This document shows, one piece after another, positions 7,836 to 17,988 of a stretch of DNA of 64,000 bases. The DNA comes from Sandaracinaceae bacterium. Its GTDB lineage: Bacteria > Myxococcota_A > Polyangia > Polyangiales > Sandaracinaceae. Location of the stretch: positions 62,001 to 126,000 of the forward strand of contig JAHBWG010000006.1 of assembly GCA_019637095.1 (NCBI GenBank). The letters are read 5' to 3'. Within the stretch, counting starts at the first letter, position 1; each line of letters begins with the position of its first letter. The position numbers and the translations under genes were made by a program. The notes beneath the pieces are model-generated. The model had not been told where the DNA came from, did no database searches, and saw only the letters and a program-made list of their open reading frames with translations.

Positions 7836-9680
7836 ATGATGACGAATAGGCTCTACGCACTGTCGTGGTGCGTCGTGTCGGCGTGCGCGGTGCCGTCCCC
7901 TGGGGCGGTGCCGGCGGATGACGTCGGCGACGCGCAGGTCGGGATCGTCGGAGGAACCAGCGGCGGCGATCCGGCCGTCGTCGTGCTTCAGAACCTCGCG
8001 AGCGGGGGGCTCTGTACCGGCTCGCTGATCGCGGAGCGCGTCGTGCTCACGGCGAAGCACTGCGTCCAGGAGGCCTTCGACGAGGGCCCGGTCGCGCCGG
8101 CCCGCATGATCGTCGGCATCGGCGACAACGTCCGCCGCCTGAGCCGCACCCTGCGCGTGCAGTCGATCGCGACGACGCCGGGCGTCTACACCGTGGACTC
8201 GCGCGGCTCCATCGACCGCAGCCTCATCGGCAACGACGTGGCCGTGATGGTCCTTCAGTCGGGGGCGGCCGGCGTGACGCCGCTGCCGATCATGCGCGAG
8301 AGCCACCAGGGCCTGCGCGGCGAGATCATCACCGCCGTCGGCTTCGGACAGACGCCCTCGGGCCAGGTCGGGCAGAAGTACACCGCGACGGGCCGCGTCA
8401 CCGGCACGGACGCGCGGCTCATCTACGTCGGCGCGCTGACGTGCCAGGGCGACTCCGGCGGCCCCGCGATCGCGCCCAACGGCCAGATCGCCGGCGTGAC
8501 CTCGTTCGGCGCGGGCAGCTGCGGCTCGGGCTACGGCGCCTTCAACGCGATCTCGCCCTTCCTCGCCATGATCGACGCCGCGCTGAACGAAGCGGGCGCG
8601 TGCCTGAACGACGGCCCCGAGGTCTGCGACGGCGCCGACAACGACTGCGACGATCTCATCGACGAGGACTGCACGCCGATCGGCGGTCCCTGCACGTCGG
8701 ACGCGGAGTGCGTCGGGCTGACGTGCCGCATGACGGAGGCCGGCCGCATCTGCACGGCGCCGTGCGATCCGCTGCGCCCCGACTTCGGCTGCGACGACGG
8801 CCTCTTCTGCGCGCGCATGAGCGGGTGCGAGGGCTACTGCACGCCGCGCAGCGGCACGGCCGCGCTCCCGCTCGACGCGGACTGCACGTCCAACGACGCG
8901 TGCGCGTCCCTCTTCTGCGGCGATCCGGGCGACGGGCGACGTCGCTGCCTCGCGCCGTGCCGCGGGGACGCCGGGATGTGCCTCGCCGGCGAGGCCTGCG
9001 CGGCCAACCCCGGCGACTGCGGCGGCTGCGTGCCTGCCGAGATCCTCTTCGCGGACCGCGGCGTCGGCGAGGAGTGCGCGGCCGACACCGAGTGCCGCTC
9101 GGGCAACTGCCTGACGGACGCGGGGCGCTCGTACTGCACGCGCGCGTGCGCCGCCGACCGCGACTGCCCGACGGGCTACCACTGCCGCGACGGGATGCTC
9201 TGCGTCGCGGGCCCGCGCGGCGAGGTCGGCTCGCCCTGCGTGACGAGCGGCGACTGCGTCGAGGGCGCGTTCTGCGCGACCTCCGGCGACCGGAGCTGGT
9301 GCACGCAGCTCTGCACGGCGGACAGCTGCCCGGAGGGCTTCGCGTGCGTCGACGCGGGCACCGCGATGGTCTGCGCGCCCGAGCTCGGCCTCGTCGGCGA
9401 CGTGTGCGCGGAGAGCGGGGAGTGTGTCACCAACCTCTGCGTGACCCGCGGCGGCAGCATGACGAGCGAGTGCAGCCAGATGTGCAGCGCAGACGCGCCG
9501 TGCGCGCCCGGGTTCGAGTGCCGCCGCACGGGCGAGGGCACGGCCGCGGTCTGCGTGCGCCCGGTGCCCGCCGTCACGAGCGGCGGGGGCTGCGGCGTCG
9601 CGCCGCGCTCGCGCGCGCTCGTCCCCTGGTTCGCGGCGCTCGCGGCCGCGTCGATGTTCGTGTTGCGCCGGAGGCGATGA
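7836..9680 (+). CDS. secreted trypsin-like protease, Cys-rich, MYXO-CTERM
   Basis: 614-aa exported S1-family serine protease. An N-terminal signal region (MMTNRLYALSWCVVSACAV) precedes IVGGTSGGDP, the usual trypsin activation site. The triad is intact: His in LTAKHC, Asp in NDVAVMVL, Ser in CQGDSGGP. After about residue 265 come a MopE-type acidic metal motif (CDGADNDCDDLIDEDC) and Cys-rich disulphide repeats. The C terminus has the MYXO-CTERM layout: SGGGCG, hydrophobic helix, RRRR, which in this phylum is a sorting signal for surface display. GGAGG at 7826-7830 sits five bases before ATG 7836. It is followed without a gap by a paralogue. Predatory or extracellular proteolysis is the likely role (inference). 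Confidence 0.9.
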   Translation: MMTNRLYALSWCVVSACAVPSPGAVPADDVGDAQVGIVGGTSGGDPAVVVLQNLASGGLCTGSLIAERVVLTAKHCVQEAFDEGPVAPARMIVGIGDNVRRLSRTLRVQSIATTPGVYTVDSRGSIDRSLIGNDVAVMVLQSGAAGVTPLPIMRESHQGLRGEIITAVGFGQTPSGQVGQKYTATGRVTGTDARLIYVGALTCQGDSGGPAIAPNGQIAGVTSFGAGSCGSGYGAFNAISPFLAMIDAALNEAGACLNDGPEVCDGADNDCDDLIDEDCTPIGGPCTSDAECVGLTCRMTEAGRICTAPCDPLRPDFGCDDGLFCARMSGCEGYCTPRSGTAALPLDADCTSNDACASLFCGDPGDGRRRCLAPCRGDAGMCLAGEACAANPGDCGGCVPAEILFADRGVGEECAADTECRSGNCLTDAGRSYCTRACAADRDCPTGYHCRDGMLCVAGPRGEVGSPCVTSGDCVEGAFCATSGDRSWCTQLCTADSCPEGFACVDAGTAMVCAPELGLVGDVCAESGECVTNLCVTRGGSMTSECSQMCSADAPCAPGFECRRTGEGTAAVCVRPVPAVTSGGGCGVAPRSRALVPWFAALAAASMFVLRRRR

Positions 9681-11500
9681 TGAAGCGCTCGCTGTGGCTC
9701 GCGTGTCTCTTCGCCGGGTGCGCCGCCGGTCCGCCCGAGCTCGTCGATGGGGCGAGCGGCGCGATCGTCAACGGGACGCTCGAGACCGGGCGCCCCGAGG
9801 TCGTGTTCATGTACCGGACCGACGGCGCGGCGTGCTCGGCCTCGATCATCTCGCCGTACGTCGTCTTGACGGCGGCGCACTGCGTCCAGAGCGGCTCGAC
9901 CGCCGCGCCGGCGAGCCGCTTCCGCATCTACGTCGGCAGCTCGACGCGGCAGTTCACGACGGAGTACCGCGTCTCCTCGGTGCGCCTCGTCGCCCGCGCC
10001 GGCGTCGGCCGCGAGGCGAACGACCTCGCCGTCCTCGTGCTGTCGAGCCCCGCGCGCGAGACGCCGATCGAGCTCGGGCGCGGCTCGCCGCAGTCCTCGC
10101 TCCCCGGCCGCGCGCTCACCGCGGTCGGCTACGGCCAGACGCCGAGCGGCGGGTCGGGCACCAAGTACACGGTCGGCACGCGCTTCGACGGCTACCAGAA
10201 CGGCTACATCTTCGTCCCGCCGACGGTGTGCTCGGGGGACTCGGGCGGGCCGCTCATCGGAGACGACGGCCGCGTCTACGGCGTCGCGTCGTTCATCTAC
10301 AGCCCGGACGGGCGCACCGAGCCGCGCTGCGGCACCGCGCCGGGCGCGTACAACGAGATCTACCGTCACCTCGACTTCATCGACGCGGTGCTCGAGGAGA
10401 CGGGCACGTGCGTCCCGTCGCCCTCGGGCGGCGAGGCCTGCAACGGCGTCGACGACGACTGCGACGGCGAGGTCGACGAGGGCTGCATCGAGCTCGGCTC
10501 GCCCTGCGAGCGCAGCGACGAGTGCTACGGCGGGCTCTGTGCCGACACCGTCGCCGGGCGCCTCTGCACCTCGGAGTGCGACGCGCTGCGGCCGGACCAG
10601 GGCTGCGGCCCCGGCTTCTACTGCGCGAGCGGGGGCGGGTGCGGCGGCTTCTGCGTGCGCGGCGCGGCGGGCACCGGCCTCAACGACGCCGACTGCGCGA
10701 GCAACACGGATTGCATGTCGCTGTTCTGCCACGACCCGGGGGACGGGCGGCGCCGCTGCCTCGACCCGTGCCGCGCCGACGGCGGGCTCTGCTTCGCGGG
10801 TGAGGTCTGCCCCGCGACGCCGGGCAGCTGCAGCGGCTGCGTGCCCGCCGAGATCGTCGCGTTCCCGCGTGGGCTCGGCGAGCCGTGCACCACCGACGCG
10901 GAGTGCCGCGACGCGATGGTCTGCGTCGAGTACGCGCGCGGACGCGAGTGCTCGCGGCCGTGCACGGACCACGCGAGCTGCGGCGAGGGCTTCGAGTGTC
11001 GCGACGGCATGTGCCGCGTCGATCGCCGGCAGGGCGTCGGCGGCGTCTGCGTCGACAACCCCGACTGCGGCGAGGCCGTGTGCGCGACCCAAGGGGAGCG
11101 CGCGTGGTGCACCGCGCAGTGCACCGCCGCGAGCGAGTGCCCGTCGGGCTTCGACTGCGTCGACGCGGGCGGCGTCACGGTCTGCGCGCCGATGGGCAAC
11201 CTCGACGGCGAGGACTGCGCGTCGAACGACGACTGCACGTCGGGCCTCTGCGCGACGATCGGGGCGGACAGCTTCTGCACGAGCTGGTGCGACCCCCGCA
11301 ACCCCTGCGCCCCCGGCTTCGCGTGCTACCGCACGGGCACGGGCGCGGCGGTGTGCGTGCCGATCCCGGCCGAGACGAGCGGCGGCGGTTGCCGCGTGGA
11401 CGCCGGCCCGAACGGCGCCGGCTGGCCGCTCGGGATCGCGCTCGCCGGTCTCGCGGCGCTCGTGCTCGCGCGCCGTCGGGCCCGGCGCGCGCACCCCTGA
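9680..11500 (+). CDS. second trypsin-like protease paralogue, MYXO-CTERM-like
   Basis: 606-aa paralogue of the upstream protease with the same layout: lipobox-like signal (LACLFAGC), IVNGTLETG activation site, intact triad (LTAAHC, ANDLAVLVL, CSGDSGGP), MopE-type motif CNGVDDDCDGEVDEGC, long Cys-rich region, and tail SGGGCR-helix-RRRARR. The start ATG 9680 shares a base with the upstream stop (TGATG), with GGAGG at 9670-9674 five bases before it; ATG 9677 is the alternative. The pair arose by tandem duplication and is co-translated. Its lipobox-like cysteine is better than that of the first copy, so the two may differ in anchoring at the N terminus. Confidence 0.9.
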   Translation: MKRSLWLACLFAGCAAGPPELVDGASGAIVNGTLETGRPEVVFMYRTDGAACSASIISPYVVLTAAHCVQSGSTAAPASRFRIYVGSSTRQFTTEYRVSSVRLVARAGVGREANDLAVLVLSSPARETPIELGRGSPQSSLPGRALTAVGYGQTPSGGSGTKYTVGTRFDGYQNGYIFVPPTVCSGDSGGPLIGDDGRVYGVASFIYSPDGRTEPRCGTAPGAYNEIYRHLDFIDAVLEETGTCVPSPSGGEACNGVDDDCDGEVDEGCIELGSPCERSDECYGGLCADTVAGRLCTSECDALRPDQGCGPGFYCASGGGCGGFCVRGAAGTGLNDADCASNTDCMSLFCHDPGDGRRRCLDPCRADGGLCFAGEVCPATPGSCSGCVPAEIVAFPRGLGEPCTTDAECRDAMVCVEYARGRECSRPCTDHASCGEGFECRDGMCRVDRRQGVGGVCVDNPDCGEAVCATQGERAWCTAQCTAASECPSGFDCVDAGGVTVCAPMGNLDGEDCASNDDCTSGLCATIGADSFCTSWCDPRNPCAPGFACYRTGTGAAVCVPIPAETSGGGCRVDAGPNGAGWPLGIALAGLAALVLARRRARRAHP

Positions 11501-11556
11501 CGAGGTGGCCGAGCGCCCTCGCGCGCGAGCGGGTCCTGCCGCTCGCCCGAGGGCGC

Positions 11557-11562
11557 TATGCT
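11557..11562 (+). promoter_or_regulatory. -10-like hexamer before the FlhB-like gene
   Basis: TATGCT, ten bases before ATG 11573. It overlaps the alternative ATG at 11558, which is why I prefer 11573 as the start. The predicted leader would be only about four bases. Confidence 0.3.
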
Positions 11563-11572
11563 CGCCGATGCG

Positions 11573-12543
11573 ATGGACGAGGATCGCCCTTACGCGCCGA
11601 GCGCGCACAAGCTCCGGCGCGCGCGCGAGGCGGGTGAGGTCGCGAAGAGCCCGCTCGCGTCGGCGGCGGCCGTGCTCGCCGCGGGCGGCGCGGCCGTCGC
11701 GCTCGCCGGCCCGGCGTGGCTCGAGGCGTGGCGCGCGTTCGCGGTGCGCGCGCTCTCGGGCGAGGGCACGCTCGAGGAGGCCGCCGCGCTCGCCGCGCAC
11801 GGCGTCGCGGCGCCGCTCGCCGCGTGCGTGATCGCGGGCGCGCTCGCGGGGCTCGTGCAGGTCGGACCGCTCCTGTCGCTGCGCGCGCTGGCCCCCGACG
11901 CGGCGCGACTCGATCCGGCGCGCGGGCTCGCGCGCGCGTTCTCGCCCGCCGCGATCGGCGCGCGGCTCGCGCCGGTCGCGCTCGCGCTCGCGATCGGCGC
12001 GCTCGCGCTCGATCTCCTGCGCGACGGCGCGGGGCTGCTCGGTCGCACCGCGCTCGCGCCGGAGGCGGCGCTGGGCGCCGCGGCCACCCTGGGCGGCGCG
12101 TTCTTCGCCCGCGCGTGCGCGCTCGTCGCGGCCGCCGGCGCGCTGGCGCTCGCCTACCGGCGCTGGCGCTACTGGCGCGAGCAGCACATGAGCCGGCGCG
12201 AGCTCGCGCGCGAGGCGCGCGAGCTCCACGGCGAGCCCGGCGCGCGGCGGCGGCGCGCGCACGCGCGGAGCGAGCTGGCCCGCATGCCGACCCTCGCCGA
12301 GGCGCTGTCCCGTGCGGCGCTCGTCGTGGAGGGCGCCGGCCTCACCGTGCTGGTCGCGTGGGCGGGCGGCGACGACGCGCCCACGATCGCGTGGATCGGG
12401 CGCGGCGCATCGGTGCCGACCGGCGCGCTGCCGCGCGCGCGCGACGCCGCGCTCGCGACCGCGCTCGCCGCGCGGGCGCCCGGCGCGCGCGTACCGGCGC
12501 GCCTCTGGGCGGAGCTCGCGCGCTGGATCGCGAGGAGCGACGC

Positions 12544-12547
<4 letters not shown>
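11573..12547 (+). CDS. orphan FlhB/SctU-like protein without NPTH
   Basis: 324-aa protein (329 from ATG 11558) with the FlhB/SctU export-switch layout. The N-terminal signature is APSAHKLRRAREAGEVAKS, four hydrophobic segments follow, then the charged linker (EQHMSRRELAREARELHGEP) and a small cytoplasmic domain. In the family this domain self-cleaves at an NPTH loop to switch type III export substrates. Here the aligned stretch reads VVEGAGLTVLVAW, with no Asn-Pro-Thr-His anywhere, so autocleavage should be impossible. No other flagellar or type III secretion gene is in the window, and the gene overlaps priA by GTGA. It may be a decayed or repurposed paralogue; residual export function cannot be excluded. 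Confidence 0.8.
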
Positions 12548-14838
<2,291 letters not shown>

Positions 14839-14844
14839 GTCTTC

Positions 14845-14867
14845 GGAGGGGTTGTTCCAACCCCTCC
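14845..14867 (+). terminator. perfect hairpin after priA
   Basis: GGAGGGGTTG / CAACCCCTCC, a perfect 10-bp stem with a TTC loop, seven bases after the priA stop. There is no T-run, so it is not a textbook Rho-independent terminator, but it could stall polymerase or protect the 3' end of the mRNA. Confidence 0.5.
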
Positions 14868-14873
14868 CCCCAC

Positions 14874-14951
14874 GCGGCAAAGCCGCATGGGGCCCCCCAC
14901 CCAAGACGAACGCGGCAGAGCCGCGTTCGACCCCATCGCGGGGCGATGGGG
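14874..14951. repeat. cluster of GC-rich palindromes (REP-like)
   Basis: Three more palindromes follow the priA hairpin: GCGGC-AAA-GCCGC (14874-14886), CGAACGCGGC-AGA-GCCGCGTTCG (14907-14929, 10-bp stem) and CCCCATCGC-GGG-GCGATGGGG (14931-14951, 9-bp stem). All have 3-base loops and perfect stems. I see no gene here. This resembles REP/BIME-type intergenic palindromes, and the element family should recur elsewhere in the genome if so. Confidence 0.6.
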
Positions 14952-14955
14952 CCCC

Positions 14956-15128
14956 CTCGGCCAACGGCCATCGCTGCGCGATGGCCTGGCCTCGAACGGC
15001 GCCGTCGGCCACGTGCGCGCCCGACAACTCGATAGTCTCGGCCAACGGCCATCGCTGCGCGATGGCCTGGCCTCGAGCGGCGCCGTCGGCCGCGTGCGCG
15101 CCCGACAACTCGACAGTCTCGGCCAACG
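14956..15128. repeat. 81-bp tandem repeat with internal hairpin
   Basis: Two complete 81-bp units (14956-15036, 15037-15117) differing at three bases, plus the first 11 bases of a third. Each contains a perfect GGCCATCG-CTGCG-CGATGGCC stem-loop (14966-14986 and 15047-15067). The rest of the gene-free stretch up to 15180 holds nothing I recognise. 81 is a multiple of three, so the repeats happen to stay open in several frames, but I see no coding evidence. Confidence 0.75.
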
Positions 15129-15180
15129 TCACTCCTAAGTTGGCGGAGCGGCGGGCGGCTGGCATCCTCGCCGCGGGGTT

Positions 15181-16359
15181 GTGCTCGACCGTCTTCGTCC
15201 ACCGCCGCGCTCGACGTGGCCCATCGCAGCGGCGCTCGTGCTCCTCGGTGCCGCGCCCGCGTACGCCGACGACGGCGCGGAGGAACCGGACGCTGCCGAC
15301 GATGCCGGCGACGCGCCGGACGAGCGCGAGCGCGACGCGCCGGACGACGCGGAGCCGGCGCTCAGCGAGCGCGAAGAGCCCGCGAGCGCAGCGCCCGAAG
15401 CGCCCGCCGCGTCCGAGGCGCCCGCGGCCGCCGAGGAGCCCGCGGCGCCCGCCGAGCCCGCGCCCGCGCGCGCGGTGCGCCCGCAGCCGGAGGCCGAGCT
15501 CCGCTACACGAGCTTGAGCGCCGCGCGCGTCAACCCGCTCGGCCTCGTGAGCTTCCTCGACCTCAGCGCGCGCCTGCGGCTGTACGTGCACGACTCCGAC
15601 ATCCTCACGCAGAACTTCGTCGGCTTCGGCATGACCGGCGGCGCGAGCCCGGCGTGGGGTCGCGTCGGCCCGCTCGTCGAGATCCAGCCGCTGACGATCT
15701 TGCGCCTCTACGCGAGCTACGAGCTCTTCGGGTACTTCAACACGTTCAACCTGTTCGCCTCGTTCCCCAGCGCGAGCGCCGATCACAGCGACACCACGAT
15801 CCGCGACCGCGGCGGCGCCGATCCGCCGCTCGCGAGCTACCCGACGCTCGGCGGCCAGTTCACCGCCGGCGCGAACGTGCAGATGAGGCTCGGCCCGGTC
15901 GCCGCGCGCAACCACCTGCGCTTCTCCTACGCGAGCTTCGACATCCAGCGGGGCGACCGCGTCTTCTACGATCAGCTCACCGACCTGCTCCAGCCCAACG
16001 ACGGCTGGTTCGTCGTCAACGACCTCGACGTGCTGCTCCTCGCGGACTTCGCGCCCGAGGCGGGGACCCTCGCGATCGGCGCGCGCTGGACCTACGCGCA
16101 CTCGTTCTACGAGGCGCGGCACTTCGCGCCGGGCGAGGACACCTCGCTCGCGCCCGACCACGACATCCATCGGCTGGGCCTGCTCGCCGCGTACACCTTC
16201 GAGGACAACCAGGGCGCGCGCTTCGATCGGCCGACGATCCTGCTCATCGCGCAGTGGCACCTGCTCCACCGCTTCCGCACCGGCGCGGACGTCCACGTCG
16301 CCGCCCCCTACCTCGCGGTCGCGTTCCAGTTCACGGGCGACCTGCTCTCCGAGCGCTGA
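15181..16359 (+). CDS. predicted outer-membrane beta-barrel protein
   Basis: 392 aa. Signal peptide with probable cleavage after AYA (residues 28-30), then a low-complexity acidic Ala/Pro/Glu/Asp linker to about residue 100, then a C-terminal domain of about 290 residues built from alternating amphipathic strands (for example LRLYVHDSDILTQNFVGFGM, LRLYASYELFGYFN, LLIAQWHLLHRFRTGA, APYLAVAFQFTGDLLSER). This looks like an outer-membrane barrel preceded by a periplasmic spacer, but I cannot assign a family or substrate. The start is GTG 15181, the only one that gives the signal peptide. The gene is 21 bp from the downstream aminotransferase-like gene and may be co-transcribed. Confidence 0.65.
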   Translation: MLDRLRPPPRSTWPIAAALVLLGAAPAYADDGAEEPDAADDAGDAPDERERDAPDDAEPALSEREEPASAAPEAPAASEAPAAAEEPAAPAEPAPARAVRPQPEAELRYTSLSAARVNPLGLVSFLDLSARLRLYVHDSDILTQNFVGFGMTGGASPAWGRVGPLVEIQPLTILRLYASYELFGYFNTFNLFASFPSASADHSDTTIRDRGGADPPLASYPTLGGQFTAGANVQMRLGPVAARNHLRFSYASFDIQRGDRVFYDQLTDLLQPNDGWFVVNDLDVLLLADFAPEAGTLAIGARWTYAHSFYEARHFAPGEDTSLAPDHDIHRLGLLAAYTFEDNQGARFDRPTILLIAQWHLLHRFRTGADVHVAAPYLAVAFQFTGDLLSER

Positions 16360-16366
16360 AGCGTGC

Positions 16367-16372
16367 TACGCC
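16367..16372 (+). promoter_or_regulatory. leaderless -10-like element
   Basis: TACGCC, seven bases before GTG 16380. It shares the TA and the spacing of the other leaderless-type starts in the window but ends in C, so the support is weak. Confidence 0.25.
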
Positions 16373-16379
16373 CGCCGGC

Positions 16380-17567
16380 GTGCTCTCGGAACGCAGCGCT
16401 CCTTTCGTCGAGGAGCCCGACGCGTGGTCTTCGGCGCTCGCCGCGCGCCGCGCACGCGGCGAGCTCCTGATCGACCTGACGCTCGAGCACCCCGCGCGGG
16501 CGCCGAGCCTCCCCGACGACGACGACGCGATCCGCGCGGCGTTCGCCGCCGCCCGCCCGCCGCACGCGCCCGCGCCGCGAGGCGCGCTCGCCGCGCGCGA
16601 GGCGCTCGTCGCGCGCGGCTTCGCGCGCCACCCCGACCGCGTGCTCATCGGCCCGACGCCTTCGGCGTCGTTCGCGCACCTGTTCTCGGTGCTCGCCGAT
16701 CCGGGCGACGAGCTCCTCGTCCCCGCGCCGCTGCGGGGCGCGCTCGCGCACGCCGCGCACCTCGCCGGCGTCGCGCTCGTGCCGTACGCGGTGCGCTACG
16801 ACGACGAGCGCTGGACGTTCGACGCGGCGGAGCTGTTCGAGGCGATCTCGTCGCGCACGCGGGCCCTCGTCGCGGCGAGCCCCGGCGTACCCGCGGGGAG
16901 CCACCTCGACGCCGACGCCCTCGACGCGCTCGCGTCCTTCGAGCTGCCGCTGATCGTCGACGAGCGCCTGTTCGATTGCTCGATCGCGCCGGCGCACGAC
17001 CGCGCGGGCGCGCGCGAGGACGGCCCGCTCGTCGTCTCGCTGGGCGACGCGTCCGCGCACCTCGCGATCGACGGGCTCGCGCTCGGCTGGCTCACGCTCG
17101 GAGGCGACGCGCGCGCGGGGGAGCAGCTCGCGGCGCGGCTCGAGCACGTCCTCGTCGATCACCCGAGCCCTTCCATCACGCAAGACGCCTTGCCGGCCCT
17201 TCTGGCGCTCGACGCGCGCCGGCGCGCGGTGGGCGAGCGCCTCGCCGAGAACCACGCGCGCGTGCGCGAGACGCTCGGCGCGCTCGCGGCGCGCGCCGAG
17301 GGCGGCGTCTTCGCCACGGTGCGCCTCGACCCCGACCGGTCGGCCGAGGCGCTCGCGCGCTCGCTCCTCGAGGCCGGGCTCGCGGTCCCCCCGTGCAGCC
17401 GCTGGGAGCTCGCCGAGGGCGAGCCGTGGCTCGCCCTCTCGCTGCTCGCGGCGCCGGCCGACGTCACGCGCGCCGCCGCGGCGATCGCCGAGCGGAGCAC
17501 GACGACTCCTCCGCCGACTCAGACGTCCTCCTCCTCCGGCGCCGGCGGCGGGCGGATCGCCGCGTAG
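16380..17567 (+). CDS. aminotransferase-fold protein lacking the PLP lysine
   Basis: 395-aa protein with the fold-type I aminotransferase class I/II pattern: GPTPSASFAHLFSVLADPGD, PYAVRYDDERWTFDAAEL, TRALVAASPGVPAGSHLD (usual NPNNPTG), LPLIVDERLFDCS (usual DEVY) and DGLALGWLTLGG (usual K...LGW). The Schiff-base lysine expected about 11 residues before LGW aligns with alanine (VSLGDASAHL), and there is no lysine in the whole protein. It therefore cannot hold PLP as an internal aldimine. It may bind a ligand without transaminating, or be a decaying gene. The 3' end overlaps the convergent membrane-protein gene by 49 bp. The GTG at 16380 is the first plausible start. Confidence 0.75.
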   Translation: MLSERSAPFVEEPDAWSSALAARRARGELLIDLTLEHPARAPSLPDDDDAIRAAFAAARPPHAPAPRGALAAREALVARGFARHPDRVLIGPTPSASFAHLFSVLADPGDELLVPAPLRGALAHAAHLAGVALVPYAVRYDDERWTFDAAELFEAISSRTRALVAASPGVPAGSHLDADALDALASFELPLIVDERLFDCSIAPAHDRAGAREDGPLVVSLGDASAHLAIDGLALGWLTLGGDARAGEQLAARLEHVLVDHPSPSITQDALPALLALDARRRAVGERLAENHARVRETLGALAARAEGGVFATVRLDPDRSAEALARSLLEAGLAVPPCSRWELAEGEPWLALSLLAAPADVTRAAAAIAERSTTTPPPTQTSSSSGAGGGRIAA

Positions 17568-17944
17568 AGCCCGACGCCACCGACCGCGAAGGCGGCGAGG
17601 GTGCCGAGCCCGAGCAGGAGGTAGACGTCCGCGCCGGGCGGCTCCTCGCCGGGGCTCTGCGCGACGAGCACGACGAGCCCCACGCCGGCGGCGCCGAACA
17701 GCAGGTTGACGACGCCGAACGCCCAGCCCCACCGCCGCGAGCGCGAGGTCGGGCGCGAGAGGTTGATCTTCGCGTTGATCGCGCCGCCCGCGATCGACGC
17801 CGTGAAGAGCGTGGAGCCGCACGAGCCGATCAAGAGGATCACCAGCACCGAGCCGAGGATCACCGCGATGAAGCGGTCGGCGGGATCGTCGCCGGTGCAG
17901 CCCGTGGCGAGGACGGCGAGGAGCAGGGGCAGGCGCGCGCGCAT
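17519..17944 (-). CDS. small membrane lipoprotein-like protein
   Basis: 141 aa. The N terminus MRARLPLLLAVLATGC ends in a good lipobox, and three hydrophobic segments follow (FIAVILGSVLVILLIGS, AFGVVNLLFGAAGVGLVVLVA, VYLLLGLGTLAAFAVGGVGLY), with a Pro/Glu-rich acidic tail. I do not recognise the family. ATG 17992 would overlap the upstream stop as ATGA and add 16 residues, but it would push the lipobox too far in, so I prefer 17944; coupling through the ATGA remains possible. The last 49 bp overlap the convergent aminotransferase-like gene. Confidence 0.6.
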   Translation of the reverse strand: MRARLPLLLAVLATGCTGDDPADRFIAVILGSVLVILLIGSCGSTLFTASIAGGAINAKINLSRPTSRSRRWGWAFGVVNLLFGAAGVGLVVLVAQSPGEEPPGADVYLLLGLGTLAAFAVGGVGLYAAIRPPPAPEEEDV

Positions 17945-17988
17945 GACCGCAGGTACGCGGGGAGCGTCGCGCGCCTCCCCCTCGCGCT

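Noticed and set aside
14887-15138. Small ORF with two 27-residue repeats
   Set aside because: It follows from the 81-bp DNA repeat being a multiple of three; no ribosome-binding site or -10 precedes it, and the opposite strand is open too.
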